Assembly (NCBI GenBank): GCA_017428385.1
Contig: JAFRQX010000019.1
Coordinates: 248,001 to 312,000, forward strand
Reading direction: 5' to 3'
DNA length: 64,000 nucleotides
DNA from: Clostridia bacterium
GTDB taxonomy: Bacteria > Bacillota > Clostridia > Christensenellales > Aristaeellaceae
In this document: positions 1-8,923 of the stretch, one piece after another
Layout of the letters: every line of letters begins with the position of its first letter
Numbering within the stretch: the stretch's first letter is position 1
Made by a program: the position numbers and the translations under genes
The notes under the pieces: model-generated
Told to the model about the DNA's origin: nothing
The model's input: only the letters and a program-made list of their open reading frames with translations
Databases searched by the model: none

Positions 1-33
1 TCACTGGATTTCTTTTTCACCGGAGGTGGAATC

Positions 34-1104
34 ATGAAAATTGTCGGAAAGATCCTGAAAGCACTGCTCTGTCTCGTCCTGGTTCTGGTTTTGCTGCTTG
101 TCCTGGCGGTTGGCGTGTTTACCGTTGCCGAATACCGTCCCGCCGATACGGAAATCCTTATTGCGCAGCAGGAAACTGAAGCCGTTCTGGAAACAGGAAA
201 GCCGCTGACCATCGTCTCCTGGAACTGCGGTTACGGTGCCCTGGGAGATAATGCTGATTTCTTTATGGACGGCGGTTCTTCTGTCTATACAGCTGATCAG
301 GCCAGGGTGGAAAGCAACCTGGCCGGCATCCGTGACACCCTGAAGGCCCTGGATCCTGATCTCCTGATTCTGCAGGAAGTGGATATCAATTCTGCCCGGA
401 GTTACGGAATGGATGAACGCGCCCTCCTGCGGGAAGCCCTTCCCGGTGCCAGCGAATCCTTCGCCTATAACTTCAATACGCTTTTCGTACCTTACCCCAT
501 GCCTCCCATCGGCCACGTGGAGAGCGGCCTTTATACCCTGAGCAATGCCATACCCGGAAGCGCGGCACGGATTTCCCTGCCGGTTCCCTTCTCCTGGCCG
601 ATCCGGCTGTTCAACCTGAAAAGATGCCTGCTGGTCACCCGTTTCCCTGTCAGGGATTCTGACCGGGAGCTGGTGCTGATCAACCTGCATCTGGAAGCCT
701 ATGATGACGGCGAAGGCAAAGAAGCGCAGGCCCGCCAGCTCACCGCACTGATGCAGGAAGAATATGCTAAAGGAAATTATGTCATTGCCGGCGGCGATTT
801 CAACCAGCGCTTTACCAACATTGATCAAAGCGCATATCCTGTCTATGAAGGAATGTGGCAGCCCGGCGTGATCGACGCAGCTTCCTTCGGCAGCGACTTC
901 ACCCTGTTGATGGACAACAGTTTCCCCACCTGCCGTTCCCTGGACCGCGCCTATGCCGGCGCGGAAAAAGAGGAGTTCCAGTTTTATCTGATTGACGGTT
1001 TCATCGTCTCCGCGAATGTCCGGGCCGAATCTGTCGAAACCCTGGATTACAATTTCACCTGTTCCGATCACAATCCTGTCCGGATGGTTTTTACGCTCGA
1101 ATAA
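34..1104 (+). CDS. Membrane-anchored endonuclease/exonuclease/phosphatase (EEP) family protein
   Basis: A 356-residue protein with a very hydrophobic N-terminal segment (about residues 7-31), which is either a signal anchor or a signal peptide. An EEP-fold domain follows. Visible family motifs are an SWNCG stretch with N near residue 64, LQEVD near 112, GGDFNQ near 253 and the C-terminal SDHNPV near 344. These supply the metal-binding and catalytic Asn, Glu, Asp and His of the DNase I/sphingomyelinase/inositol-phosphatase superfamily. The substrate cannot be told from sequence; an extracellular phosphodiesterase or phosphatase is the safe reading. The start has a GGAGGTGG ribosome site at 22-29. 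The gene stands alone, ending in the terminator at 1143-1170. Confidence 0.8.
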   Translation: MKIVGKILKALLCLVLVLVLLLVLAVGVFTVAEYRPADTEILIAQQETEAVLETGKPLTIVSWNCGYGALGDNADFFMDGGSSVYTADQARVESNLAGIRDTLKALDPDLLILQEVDINSARSYGMDERALLREALPGASESFAYNFNTLFVPYPMPPIGHVESGLYTLSNAIPGSAARISLPVPFSWPIRLFNLKRCLLVTRFPVRDSDRELVLINLHLEAYDDGEGKEAQARQLTALMQEEYAKGNYVIAGGDFNQRFTNIDQSAYPVYEGMWQPGVIDAASFGSDFTLLMDNSFPTCRSLDRAYAGAEKEEFQFYLIDGFIVSANVRAESVETLDYNFTCSDHNPVRMVFTLE

Positions 1105-1142
1105 CAGGTGGTTTTCCCATCCTTTGATCCATAAGGCCTGCA

Positions 1143-1170
1143 GGGTTTCCGCACCGCGGAAACCCTTTTC
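1143..1170 (+). terminator. Rho-independent terminator after the EEP gene
   Basis: A perfect 10-bp stem (1143-1152 with 1156-1165) and 3-base loop, followed by TTTTCTTTTC. Confidence 0.85.
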
Positions 1171-1210
1171 TTTTCTTGCTTTCCGGACCTTTAAGCATGG
1201 TGTTTCTTCA

Positions 1211-1239
1211 TTGACAAAGCCCCTGCGGAAAGCTATACT
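1211..1239 (+). promoter_or_regulatory. Sigma-A type promoter for the sugar transporter operon
   Basis: TTGACA (1211-1216), a 17-bp spacer, then TATACT (1234-1239), 57 bases before the binding-protein start and just after the upstream terminator. Confidence 0.85.
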
Positions 1240-1295
1240 GAATCTAAAGAAAAGCAGCTTGTTCCGCTGCGAAAAAAACATATGGAGGGTTAACC

Positions 1296-2558
1296 ATGAA
1301 GAGATTTTTGTCTGTAATTCTTGCCCTGTCCCTGTTCCTCTCCCTGGCGGTTGTCTCCGCTCACGCTGAGGACATTACGCTGGACGTCATCATTGCCCAG
1401 TATGGCCCCAACACCCAGGAGTGGTTCCTCGGAGCGGGCATGGACGGTTCCAACTTCGTTGCGAAGTTCGAGGAAGCCAACCCCGGCATCAAGCTGAATC
1501 TGGAAGTCGTCTCCTGGAACGACCTGTACACGGTTGTTTCCACCCGGATCAGCAATAACAACGCGCCGGATATCCTGAATATCGACGTGTTCGCCGATTA
1601 CGCGAATGAAGGACTGCTGATGCCCGTTTCCGAGTACTGCCCGGAAGAATTATTTAACGACTTCTTCCCTCAGTTCATCGAACAATCTAACATTGACGGA
1701 ACTGTCTGGGCCGTTCCGGACCTGGCTTCCGCCCGCGCCCTGTTCTACAATGAAGACCTGCTCAAGGAAGCCGGCGTTGACAAAGTGCCGGAAACCTGGG
1801 CTGAACTGGAAGACGCCTCCCAGGCGATCCTGGATGCCTTTGGCGGTGAAGTGTACCCCTGGGGCGTTGATATGACCACCGATGAAGGCCAGGCTGCCTT
1901 CGCCTATTACACCTGGGGCAACAACGGCGGTTTCGTGGATGAAAACGGCGAATGGATCCTGAATTCCGATGCCAACGTTGAGGCCATTGAATATGCCATT
2001 GGCCTGGTAAACAAGGGCTTCACCAACCCGAACCCCGCCACCCAGACCCGTTACGACCTGCAGGATATGTTCGCTGCCGGCAAGATGGCCATGCTGATCG
2101 CTCCCAACCAGCTGCCCACCTACATCATCGACAAAGAGGGCACCGTGGTTCCCGGAACCGCTGCCCTGCCCCACAATGAAGGTGCCGGCTCCAGCTCCGT
2201 CGGCGTTATGGACCGTATCATGGCCTTCAAGGATGAGTCTGCTCCCGATCAGGCTGCCCGGAACGAAGCCATCGGCAAGTTCCTGACCTTCTTCTATGAT
2301 CCCGCCAATTACGTCGGCTGGGTATCCATGGAAGGCTTCCTGCCCGCTGTGAACTCTGCTGTCGGCGCTCTGGTTGAAGCTGATCCTTCCTTCCAGGCCT
2401 GGCTGGACGTTCTCGGCGGCGCCAAGTTCTATCCCACCACCAAGGCGGAGTGGAACGACGTGAAGCAGGGCGTCATCGAAGTTGAACAGCAGGCGCTCAC
2501 CGGCGGAAACGTCAAAGAACTTCTGGATGCGCTGCAGGCGAAGATCACCGGTAAGTAA
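1296..2558 (+). CDS. CUT1 sugar ABC transporter, extracellular solute-binding protein
   Basis: A 420-residue family 1 extracellular solute-binding protein. It would capture a sugar or oligosaccharide outside the cell and deliver it to the permeases at 2616 and 3503. The N terminus is a clear signal peptide ending in a VSAHA-E type cleavage site, with no lipobox cysteine. The mature part has the usual NAPDILNID and FYNEDLLKEAG-type segments of the class. Start chosen by the GGAGGG ribosome site at 1284-1289. It is separated from the permeases by a strong hairpin, which would make this the most abundant product of the operon. No ATPase is encoded nearby, so a shared MsmK-type ATPase elsewhere in the genome is likely. 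Ligand unknown; the kinase downstream points to an amino-sugar-containing glycan. Confidence 0.9.
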   Translation: MKRFLSVILALSLFLSLAVVSAHAEDITLDVIIAQYGPNTQEWFLGAGMDGSNFVAKFEEANPGIKLNLEVVSWNDLYTVVSTRISNNNAPDILNIDVFADYANEGLLMPVSEYCPEELFNDFFPQFIEQSNIDGTVWAVPDLASARALFYNEDLLKEAGVDKVPETWAELEDASQAILDAFGGEVYPWGVDMTTDEGQAAFAYYTWGNNGGFVDENGEWILNSDANVEAIEYAIGLVNKGFTNPNPATQTRYDLQDMFAAGKMAMLIAPNQLPTYIIDKEGTVVPGTAALPHNEGAGSSSVGVMDRIMAFKDESAPDQAARNEAIGKFLTFFYDPANYVGWVSMEGFLPAVNSAVGALVEADPSFQAWLDVLGGAKFYPTTKAEWNDVKQGVIEVEQQALTGGNVKELLDALQAKITGK

Positions 2559-2571
2559 TCCTCTATCATCC

Positions 2572-2601
2572 GGGAGGCCGGAATACCGGCCTCCCTTTTT
2601 T
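2572..2601 (+). terminator. Intercistronic terminator/attenuator after the binding-protein gene
   Basis: A perfect 10-bp GC-rich stem (2572-2581 with 2586-2595), loop AATA, then six T. It lies 14 bases after the stop and 15 bases before the permease start, so it probably acts as a partial terminator that sets the ratio of binding protein to permease. Confidence 0.85.
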
Positions 2602-2615
2602 ACAGGAGAAGAATC

Positions 2616-3503
2616 ATGCGTTCAGTTTTTGTCCGCCATCGTTGGGAGCCCTATCTCTGGATTCTTCCCAGCATCCTGCTGATGTTGGTTTTCGTTGTTT
2701 TCCCCATCGGCATCGTCTTCCGCCTGGCCTTCAGCCACATCAGCCGTGCCGGGGTTGTCGGTGGGTTTATCGGACTGAAAAACTTTCAGGACGCTGTTTC
2801 TTCTGCCGCTTTTCCCCAGGTGATGCTTAACACCGCCGTCTGGGTGGTTTCCGTTGTAGGACTTTCCACCCTCATCGGTTTCATCTGCGCCATGGTGCTC
2901 AATCAGCCTTTCCGCGGCAGAAAGATCGCCCGGTCTATCATGGTCTTCCCCTGGGCTGCTTCCCTGGTCATTCAGGCTTCCGTATGGAACTACATCATCA
3001 AAATGGAATACGGCAACCTGAACAACATCCTGTTGAATCTTGGCTTTCTGCAGGATCCGGTGAACTGGCGTGCCTCCTATCAGATTGAGTTTATCTGGGA
3101 GTGCGCCATCGGCATTATTGTCACCATTCCCTTTGTGACCTTTACTGTGCTTTCCGGCCTCCAGTCCATCGACGCGTCCTACTATGAGGCGGCTACCGTG
3201 GACGGCGCGGGCTTCTGGAAAAAGCTCCGTCATGTGACCATCCCGCTGGTCAAACCGTCCCTGACTGTTTCCACCGTGCTGAATATCATTTATGTGTTCA
3301 ATTCCTTCCCCATTATCTATACCATCACCAAAGGTGCTCCGGCCAATAAAACAGATACGATGGTCACCTATCTGTATATGCTCGCCTTCTATGACCAGCG
3401 TAAGGGACCGGCCACAGCGCTCTCCGTAATCGGTTTTGTAATCCTGTGTATTGCCTCCGGCTGCTACATGCTCATCACCATGCGGAAGGAGGAAAACCTC
3501 TGA
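2616..3503 (+). CDS. CUT1 sugar ABC transporter permease (MalF/UgpA type)
   Basis: A 295-residue integral membrane subunit with about six hydrophobic segments. It has the typical cytoplasmic EAA loop, here YEAATVDGAG followed by FWKKLRHVTIPLV near residues 188-210, which docks onto the ATPase. It pairs with the next gene to form the translocation channel. The stop codon overlaps the next start in TGATG, indicating translational coupling. Start supported by AGGAG at 2604-2608. Confidence 0.9.
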   Translation: MRSVFVRHRWEPYLWILPSILLMLVFVVFPIGIVFRLAFSHISRAGVVGGFIGLKNFQDAVSSAAFPQVMLNTAVWVVSVVGLSTLIGFICAMVLNQPFRGRKIARSIMVFPWAASLVIQASVWNYIIKMEYGNLNNILLNLGFLQDPVNWRASYQIEFIWECAIGIIVTIPFVTFTVLSGLQSIDASYYEAATVDGAGFWKKLRHVTIPLVKPSLTVSTVLNIIYVFNSFPIIYTITKGAPANKTDTMVTYLYMLAFYDQRKGPATALSVIGFVILCIASGCYMLITMRKEENL

Positions 3504-5065
3504 TGAAAACACTTCCTTCCGTTTCAAACTCCCGCCGGATCATTCTTCTGCTGATTCTTTCAGCGATTATCCTTACAGCCGTTTTTTGTTCACTGACTTT
3601 CCTGCGCTTCTCCTCCCAGCTGTATATCAAGCGTTCTCCCAACACCTTTGTGGGCGATGAAAAATATCAGACTGTCCGTCAGGAAGTCGAGCTCCAGCTT
3701 GAAACCTTCCGTGCCCAGGGTGTGGAAGGCGTCATTGACGAACAGGTCATTGAACGGGTCAACAGCAAAAATGAAACCACCTCCCTTGTAATCTTTACCA
3801 TCAATGCCGCCAACAACCGGAGCGGCTGGGATCTGCTGCGTGCCGGGCTTCCCGCTTCCGCGCTGCTGATCCTGATCCTTGCCTTTTCAGCAACCGCGTG
3901 GCTGCTTACGCTCCTGTCCGCGTATTCCGGAAGCCGTGCTGCCGGAACCGGTGCCTTCGTTCTGGCGCTTGCTTCCTTTTTCCTGATTCCCGTTGTCTTC
4001 AACAGGCTGAATCTGGACCTGGCCCGTACAGTGGATCTGGCCCAGGCCGGCGGGGATCCCGGAGCACTGGACCGTCTCCGTCCGGCGCTTGACAGTTTCC
4101 TCTTTGACGGATCCGCAGGCGATCAGCTGGATTCCCTGCTGACCGCTCTGAAATACACCGTCTGTGCAGGTCCGTTCCTGCTGATGATCCCGGCTTTCAT
4201 CATCATCTGCGCCGCCGTTCTGGGCGCCTGCAAGCCGCTGAAAAAGACTCTCCTGCGCGTTGCGCTTTATCTCAGCGTGATCCTGTTCTCGCTGTTTATA
4301 CTGTACCCCTTCTTTGTAATGTTCATCACAGCCTTCCGCAGCAATGCTGAAACAACGGATATGCACTTCCTCCGGATTCTGCCGTCCCGCTGGGTCTTCA
4401 GCAATCTCACGGACACGCTGAACCGCGGCGTCCTGCGGTATCTGGTCAACTCCCTGCTGATCGCCGGCGGTGCCACGCTCGTCGCCATGGTCTGCGGCAT
4501 TCCCGCCGCCTATGCCATGGCCCGTATGGATTTCCGCGGCAAGAAAGTCTATCTCGGCTTTGTCATCATGAGTCAGATGTTCTCCCCCGTCGTGCTGCTG
4601 GTCGGCATCTCCCGCCTCATGAACACCCTGCACCTGAACGATACCCTGATGGGGCTGATGTTCATCAACGCGGCTTTCAACCAGGCCTTCGCCATCTGGC
4701 TGCTCCGCGGCACCTTTGTCTCCATTTCCTCCGAGATGGAGCAGGCCGCCTGTATTGACGGCTGCAGCGTGCTCGGAGCCATGCTTCGGATTCTGCTTCC
4801 CATGGCGGCTCCCGGTATTGTCACCACGCTGATCTTCGTCTTTATCAACGCCTGGAACGAATACACCGTTTCCACGGTGCTGATCTCTACGCAGGCCAAC
4901 AGACCCATTACGGTTGGCATCACCCAGTTCTCATCCTTCAACATGATTGAATGGCAGTATCTGTTTGCCGCGGCACTCCTGGCAACCGTTCCCGTTGTCA
5001 TCCTCTTCATGCTGATCGAAAAGCACCTGGCTGCGGGCTTGACAGCCGGCGGCGTTAAAGGATAA
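3503..5065 (+). CDS. CUT1 sugar ABC transporter permease (MalG type) with long N-terminal membrane extension
   Basis: A 520-residue second permease, nearly twice the usual 280-300. The C-terminal half (about 240-520) is a standard MalG-like domain with the EAA-type loop MEQAACIDGCS and the terminal GLTAGGVKG. The first 240 residues are extra. They contain one TM helix near 10-30, an extracellular-looking stretch of about 85 residues (TFVGDEKYQ onward), two TM helices near 115-170, another soluble loop and a further TM near 215-240. The ATG in the TGATG overlap with the upstream permease is chosen, because GGAAGGAGG at 3483-3491 fits it; an in-frame start 57 bases upstream lies inside the previous gene. 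The role of the extension is unknown. Confidence 0.85.
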   Translation: MKTLPSVSNSRRIILLLILSAIILTAVFCSLTFLRFSSQLYIKRSPNTFVGDEKYQTVRQEVELQLETFRAQGVEGVIDEQVIERVNSKNETTSLVIFTINAANNRSGWDLLRAGLPASALLILILAFSATAWLLTLLSAYSGSRAAGTGAFVLALASFFLIPVVFNRLNLDLARTVDLAQAGGDPGALDRLRPALDSFLFDGSAGDQLDSLLTALKYTVCAGPFLLMIPAFIIICAAVLGACKPLKKTLLRVALYLSVILFSLFILYPFFVMFITAFRSNAETTDMHFLRILPSRWVFSNLTDTLNRGVLRYLVNSLLIAGGATLVAMVCGIPAAYAMARMDFRGKKVYLGFVIMSQMFSPVVLLVGISRLMNTLHLNDTLMGLMFINAAFNQAFAIWLLRGTFVSISSEMEQAACIDGCSVLGAMLRILLPMAAPGIVTTLIFVFINAWNEYTVSTVLISTQANRPITVGITQFSSFNMIEWQYLFAAALLATVPVVILFMLIEKHLAAGLTAGGVKG

Positions 5066-5109
5066 AACAATAGTCAGTACTTTACCACCGAAAGGATGTC
5101 TCCATACCC

Positions 5110-6201
5110 ATGTCTTATCCTGAAATCCTGAATGCCTTTGCTCTGCCGGAGGGAGAGCGCACTGCTGTTCCCTTTGGCAACGGCCATATCAACAACACCT
5201 TCCTGATCCGGATTGCCGGAATGGACAGGCAGTACATTCTCCAGCGCATCAACAGCTATGTTTTCGTCCGTCCCAGGGAAGTTATGGAAAACATTCAGCA
5301 CGTTACCGCCCATCTCCGGAAGAAAATCCTGGCTGCCGGCGGTGATCCGGACAGGGAAACAATTACGCTTATTCCCACCCTTTCCGGTGAATCCTGTGCG
5401 GAAGACAATGAGGGCCAGATCTGGCGCCTGCTTCTGTTTGTTCCGGACACCTTCAGCCCTGAGCTTCCGGACGATCCCGCCATTCTGGAGGAATGCGGCC
5501 GTGCTTTCGGTCTTTTCACCCGCATGCTGGATGATTTCCCGGTTGCCTCCCTGCATGAAACCATTCACGCCTTCCACGACACTCCCTCCCGTCTCAGTCA
5601 GCTGGAGGACGCTGCCGCAAAGAATATCTCCGGCCGTCTTCCGGAGGTGGAGGAAGAACTGGCCTTTGCCCGGAGTCATGCGGATGACACCCGGATCCTG
5701 ACGGATGCCCTCGCGGCGGGAAAACTGCCGCTGCGGGTTACCCACAACGACACAAAAGTCAACAACGTGCTCCTGGACCGTGAAACCTCCAAAGCCGTCT
5801 GTGTCATCGATCTGGATACCGTTATGCCGGGGCTGCTTGCCTACGACTTCGGCGATGCCATTCGGGTCGGTGCCTGCAGCGCCGCCGAGGATGAGCAGGA
5901 TCTTTCCCTCATCCGTCTGGAGCTGCCAAAATACCGGGCTTTTGCCCGCGGTTTCCTCTCCTCCCTGAAGGGTGTGCTTTCCCGGGAAGAACTGCTGTCC
6001 CTGGAGGCGGGCGCCCGTCTCATGACGCTGGAAAACGGACTCCGGTTCCTTGCGGATCACCTGAATGGGGACGTTTACTTCAAAATACACCGTCCGGGAC
6101 AGAATCTGGATCGGGCCAGGGCGCAGTTCGCCCTTTTCCGGGACATGGAAAAGCACAGCGCCGAGGCACAGGAAATCCTGCTTGAGCTGTACGGCGAATA
6201 A
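5110..6201 (+). CDS. Phosphotransferase, N-acetylhexosamine 1-kinase-like (NahK/LnpB type)
   Basis: A 363-residue kinase of the aminoglycoside phosphotransferase fold. Near residue 20 it has FGNGHINNTF, which is nucleotide-binding. Near 211 it has the catalytic-loop motif HNDTKVNNV and near 234 the metal-binding motif DLDTVMPG. This motif set matches bifidobacterial NahK, which phosphorylates GlcNAc or GalNAc at C1 during salvage of lacto-N-biose and galacto-N-biose. The gene follows the sugar transporter by 44 bases, so a kinase for the imported sugar is likely. It has a clear paralogue at 8924-9982. The exact sugar is inference; another sugar or sugar alcohol kinase of this fold is possible. 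Confidence 0.75.
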   Translation: MSYPEILNAFALPEGERTAVPFGNGHINNTFLIRIAGMDRQYILQRINSYVFVRPREVMENIQHVTAHLRKKILAAGGDPDRETITLIPTLSGESCAEDNEGQIWRLLLFVPDTFSPELPDDPAILEECGRAFGLFTRMLDDFPVASLHETIHAFHDTPSRLSQLEDAAAKNISGRLPEVEEELAFARSHADDTRILTDALAAGKLPLRVTHNDTKVNNVLLDRETSKAVCVIDLDTVMPGLLAYDFGDAIRVGACSAAEDEQDLSLIRLELPKYRAFARGFLSSLKGVLSREELLSLEAGARLMTLENGLRFLADHLNGDVYFKIHRPGQNLDRARAQFALFRDMEKHSAEAQEILLELYGE

Positions 6202-6220
6202 AGCTGTATCCGTTGTCAGA

Positions 6221-6246
6221 AGCTTCCCGTATGGGAAGCTTTTTTC
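6221..6246 (+). terminator. Rho-independent terminator of the first sugar operon
   Basis: An 8-bp stem (6221-6228 with 6233-6240), loop GTAT, then TTTTTC. Lies 20 bases after the kinase stop. Confidence 0.85.
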
Positions 6247-6382
6247 TGAATTCAGCATAATATGTCCTCATAATTTTACAAAAAAAGGATGAATTATCGT
6301 CTTCTGTCCTGTTATGATCGTTTCAGAAGCTGAACGCTTTCTTCTTTCCACACATCCAATTCCTGTTACGGAGGTTGATCCT

Positions 6383-7435
6383 ATGCGAAAAGTACTGTCT
6401 GTCCTTCTCACCGTCAGCATGCTGATTCTTTTTCTCTTCATTCCCGCATGCGCGGAAACAGCCGTTTCCGGAAATATCCTGCTTTACGGCGAATCCCATG
6501 CGGATCCAGCCTGTCTGGAAAAAGAACTGGCGGCCTGGTCTGAATGCTATGCAGGGGGAATGCGTGATCTTTTCGTTGAACTTCCCTTTTATTCAGGGGA
6601 ATACCTGAACCTGTGGATGCATTCGGATTCGGACGACCTGCTGGAGTTTTTCTATGACGCCATGGAAGGAACGCAGGATCATGACCCGCTTGTACTGGAT
6701 TTCTACCGGCAAATCAAAGCCGAATTCCCCGATACTGTTTTCCATGGAACCGATGTGGGGCATCAATTCAACACGCTCGGCGCCGCATATCTGTCGATGC
6801 TCGAATCAGAAGGCAGGAAAAACAGCGAGGAATACCGGCTGGCGGAGGAAGTCATTGAACAAGGCAGAACGTATTACATAATGAAGTCAGAAAACTCAGA
6901 TTCCGCTTTTGTTTACCGTGAAAAACAGATGGTGGACAATTTGCTCCGGATTTATAATGCGCTCGGACAAAAGAACATCATGGGGATATACGGTTCCGCA
7001 CACACGAACCTGTTTTCCCTTGATATAACCGGCTCCATTCCCTGTATGGCCGCACAGCTGAGGGGTATCCTCGGAAACCGTGTCTGTTCGACAGATCTGA
7101 CAAAGGCCGGCGTCATCCGGTCGGATACCGTCACACTCAACGGGAATCAGTATCAGGCTTCCTTTTTTGGCGGTGAGGATATTTCATGGGCCGAGGGGTA
7201 TCTCTGGCGGGATTTCTGGCGTGTGGAGAATGCCTATGAAAACCTGAAGGAATCGCCCCGCACCGGCAACTGGCTTCCGGCCGGCAACTACGTCATGGAA
7301 ATCAACGCCGGCGAAATCTATATCGTAGAGTTCACAAAAACCGATGGCTCTAAGGATCGTCAGTACTATCTGGCGGACGGCACCTTTTACACCGAAGGGA
7401 TTCTCAATACATATCAGATTATTCTGGCTGAATAA
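6383..7435 (+). CDS. Secreted protein with EreA/ChaN/TraB-like GESH motif
   Basis: About 350 residues. An N-terminal signal peptide (MRKVLSVLLTV to PACAET) is followed by a domain opening with ILLYGESHADP and later LFVELPF, HGTDVGHQFN and IMGIYGSAHTN. The paired G-E-x-H and G-x-x-H motifs are those of the erythromycin esterase/ChaN/TraB-GumN superfamily, whose members are hydrolases or metal or haem binders. The C-terminal 110 residues (from about 235) look like a separate beta-rich region. Start chosen at the ATG with GGAGG at 6370-6374; a start 69 bases upstream would add a non-signal extension. It stands alone between two terminators. Substrate unknown. Confidence 0.6.
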   Translation: MRKVLSVLLTVSMLILFLFIPACAETAVSGNILLYGESHADPACLEKELAAWSECYAGGMRDLFVELPFYSGEYLNLWMHSDSDDLLEFFYDAMEGTQDHDPLVLDFYRQIKAEFPDTVFHGTDVGHQFNTLGAAYLSMLESEGRKNSEEYRLAEEVIEQGRTYYIMKSENSDSAFVYREKQMVDNLLRIYNALGQKNIMGIYGSAHTNLFSLDITGSIPCMAAQLRGILGNRVCSTDLTKAGVIRSDTVTLNGNQYQASFFGGEDISWAEGYLWRDFWRVENAYENLKESPRTGNWLPAGNYVMEINAGEIYIVEFTKTDGSKDRQYYLADGTFYTEGILNTYQIILAE

Positions 7436-7447
7436 TGGCTGAAATAC

Positions 7448-7485
7448 AAAGACCGGGAATCGCATTGCTGCGATTCCCGGTCTTT
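7448..7485. terminator. Bidirectional terminator between convergent genes
   Basis: A perfect 17-bp stem (7448-7464 with 7469-7485). The stem itself ends in A-rich and T-rich sequence, so it can terminate both the GESH gene and the phosphomutase operon. Confidence 0.85.
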
Positions 7486-7497
7486 TTGTTTCCTGTG

Positions 7498-8910
7498 TTA
7501 TTCCAGTCCGGTGAAATCTGCCATTTTCCGTACAAGTGCTTCCGCTTCCTTTTGTGTCGGTGCTTCCGCAAAAATCCGGATCCGCGGTTCAGTACCGGAG
7601 GGACGGACAATGACCCATCCGTTTTCAAAGTAGACTTTGCAGCCGTCCATGTAGTTGACGCGGGTAACAGTCTGTTCAAAGGGCGGCAGTTTCTTTTCCG
7701 TCATCACCAGATGATGGATCTGTTCCTTCTTTTCCGGTGTCAGCGCCCAGTCGTATTCGGCGGCATGCATTTCGCCGTAACGGCTGTACAGGTCCGCTAC
7801 CAGCTCGCTGAGCTTTTTGCCACTGACGCTCAGCATTTCCACCAGCAGGCTTGCCGCATACAGGCCGTCCTTGCCAGCGATATGTCCCCTGACAGTCAGG
7901 CCGCCGGAGGATTCACCGCCGATCAAGGCATTGTTGGCTTCCATACCGGCTGAGATGTGTTTGAATCCGACGGGTACCTCGATGCACTTTTCGCCATGGG
8001 CTTCCGCGATCCTGTCCAGCAGATGGGTGGTCGCGATATTGCGTACCGCAGGTCCTTTCCACCCCTTCTGCTCCAGCAGATAGGAATAGAGCAGCGCCAG
8101 CGTCTCATTGGCGGTGATATAGTTCCCTTTTTCATCGATGATGCCCAGCCGGTCCGCGTCACCGTCCGTGGCGATACCCACGTCCGCGCTATGCTCCTTC
8201 ACCGCATACTGGAGGTCCACCAGCGTATCCGGGTTCGGCGCCGGCAGATGCCGGCCGAAGAAGGCGTCATGACGATCATTGATCACATCCACGTCGCACC
8301 GGGAGGTATACAGGATAGTCTGCAGGCCCGTCAGGCTTACGCCGAACATCGGGTCAAGCACAATCCGCAGACGGCATTTCCGGATCGCGTCGGTATTTAC
8401 CTGGCGCAGGATGGAATCCAGGTAGGCGTCCCTCGGGTCAATGATACTGATCAGTCCCGCAGCCTTCGCCGTCTCAAAATCCATGCTCTTGATCTCTTCA
8501 TCCTTCAGGCTGTTTGCGGTTTCCTGGATGGACTCCGTTACGTCCTGGGCAGCGTCCCGTCCACCGGATGTAAACAGCTTTATACCGTTCCAGATGGCCG
8601 GGTTATGGCTGGCTGTCACCATGGCGCCGTAGGGCAGATTTCTTTCCTTCACCGTAAACATAATCTGGGGTGTCGGACAGCTCATGTTGACAAAGAAAAC
8701 CTTCACGCCTTCTCCCGCCAGGACCTCGCAGAACCAGATCAGGGCCTCGCGGCTCAGGAACCGCCGGTCATAGCCGACGCACAGCCCTTCTTCCGCGCAG
8801 CCTTCCTTCTTCATTCTCCGGGCCAGCGCCGCCGCCACTCTCCGGATATTGTCCCGGGTAAATCCGTCCCCGATAACGGCTCTCCAGCCGCCTGTACCGA
8901 ATTGAATCAT
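7498..8910 (-). CDS. Phosphoglucomutase/phosphomannomutase family phosphohexomutase
   Basis: A 470-residue alpha-D-phosphohexomutase that interconverts hexose 1- and 6-phosphates. All four family signatures are visible. TASHNP near residue 100 holds the phosphoserine. DGDADR near 247 binds Mg. GGESSGGL near 325 contacts sugar. RPSGTEPR near 436 binds phosphate. It is the last gene of the minus-strand sugar operon, 13 bases after the kinase at 8924-9982. A 1-kinase followed by a 1,6-mutase would convert an imported sugar to the 6-phosphate for catabolism. Whether glucose, mannose or N-acetylglucosamine phosphate is preferred cannot be read from these motifs. Confidence 0.88.
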   Translation of the reverse strand: MIQFGTGGWRAVIGDGFTRDNIRRVAAALARRMKKEGCAEEGLCVGYDRRFLSREALIWFCEVLAGEGVKVFFVNMSCPTPQIMFTVKERNLPYGAMVTASHNPAIWNGIKLFTSGGRDAAQDVTESIQETANSLKDEEIKSMDFETAKAAGLISIIDPRDAYLDSILRQVNTDAIRKCRLRIVLDPMFGVSLTGLQTILYTSRCDVDVINDRHDAFFGRHLPAPNPDTLVDLQYAVKEHSADVGIATDGDADRLGIIDEKGNYITANETLALLYSYLLEQKGWKGPAVRNIATTHLLDRIAEAHGEKCIEVPVGFKHISAGMEANNALIGGESSGGLTVRGHIAGKDGLYAASLLVEMLSVSGKKLSELVADLYSRYGEMHAAEYDWALTPEKKEQIHHLVMTEKKLPPFEQTVTRVNYMDGCKVYFENGWVIVRPSGTEPRIRIFAEAPTQKEAEALVRKMADFTGLE

Positions 8911-8923
8911 TCTTTGCCTCCGT

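Noticed and set aside
5074..6258. Minus-strand open frame opposite the first kinase gene
   Set aside because: The plus frame carries the kinase motifs and operon context; the minus frame has none and would cross the terminator at 6221-6246.
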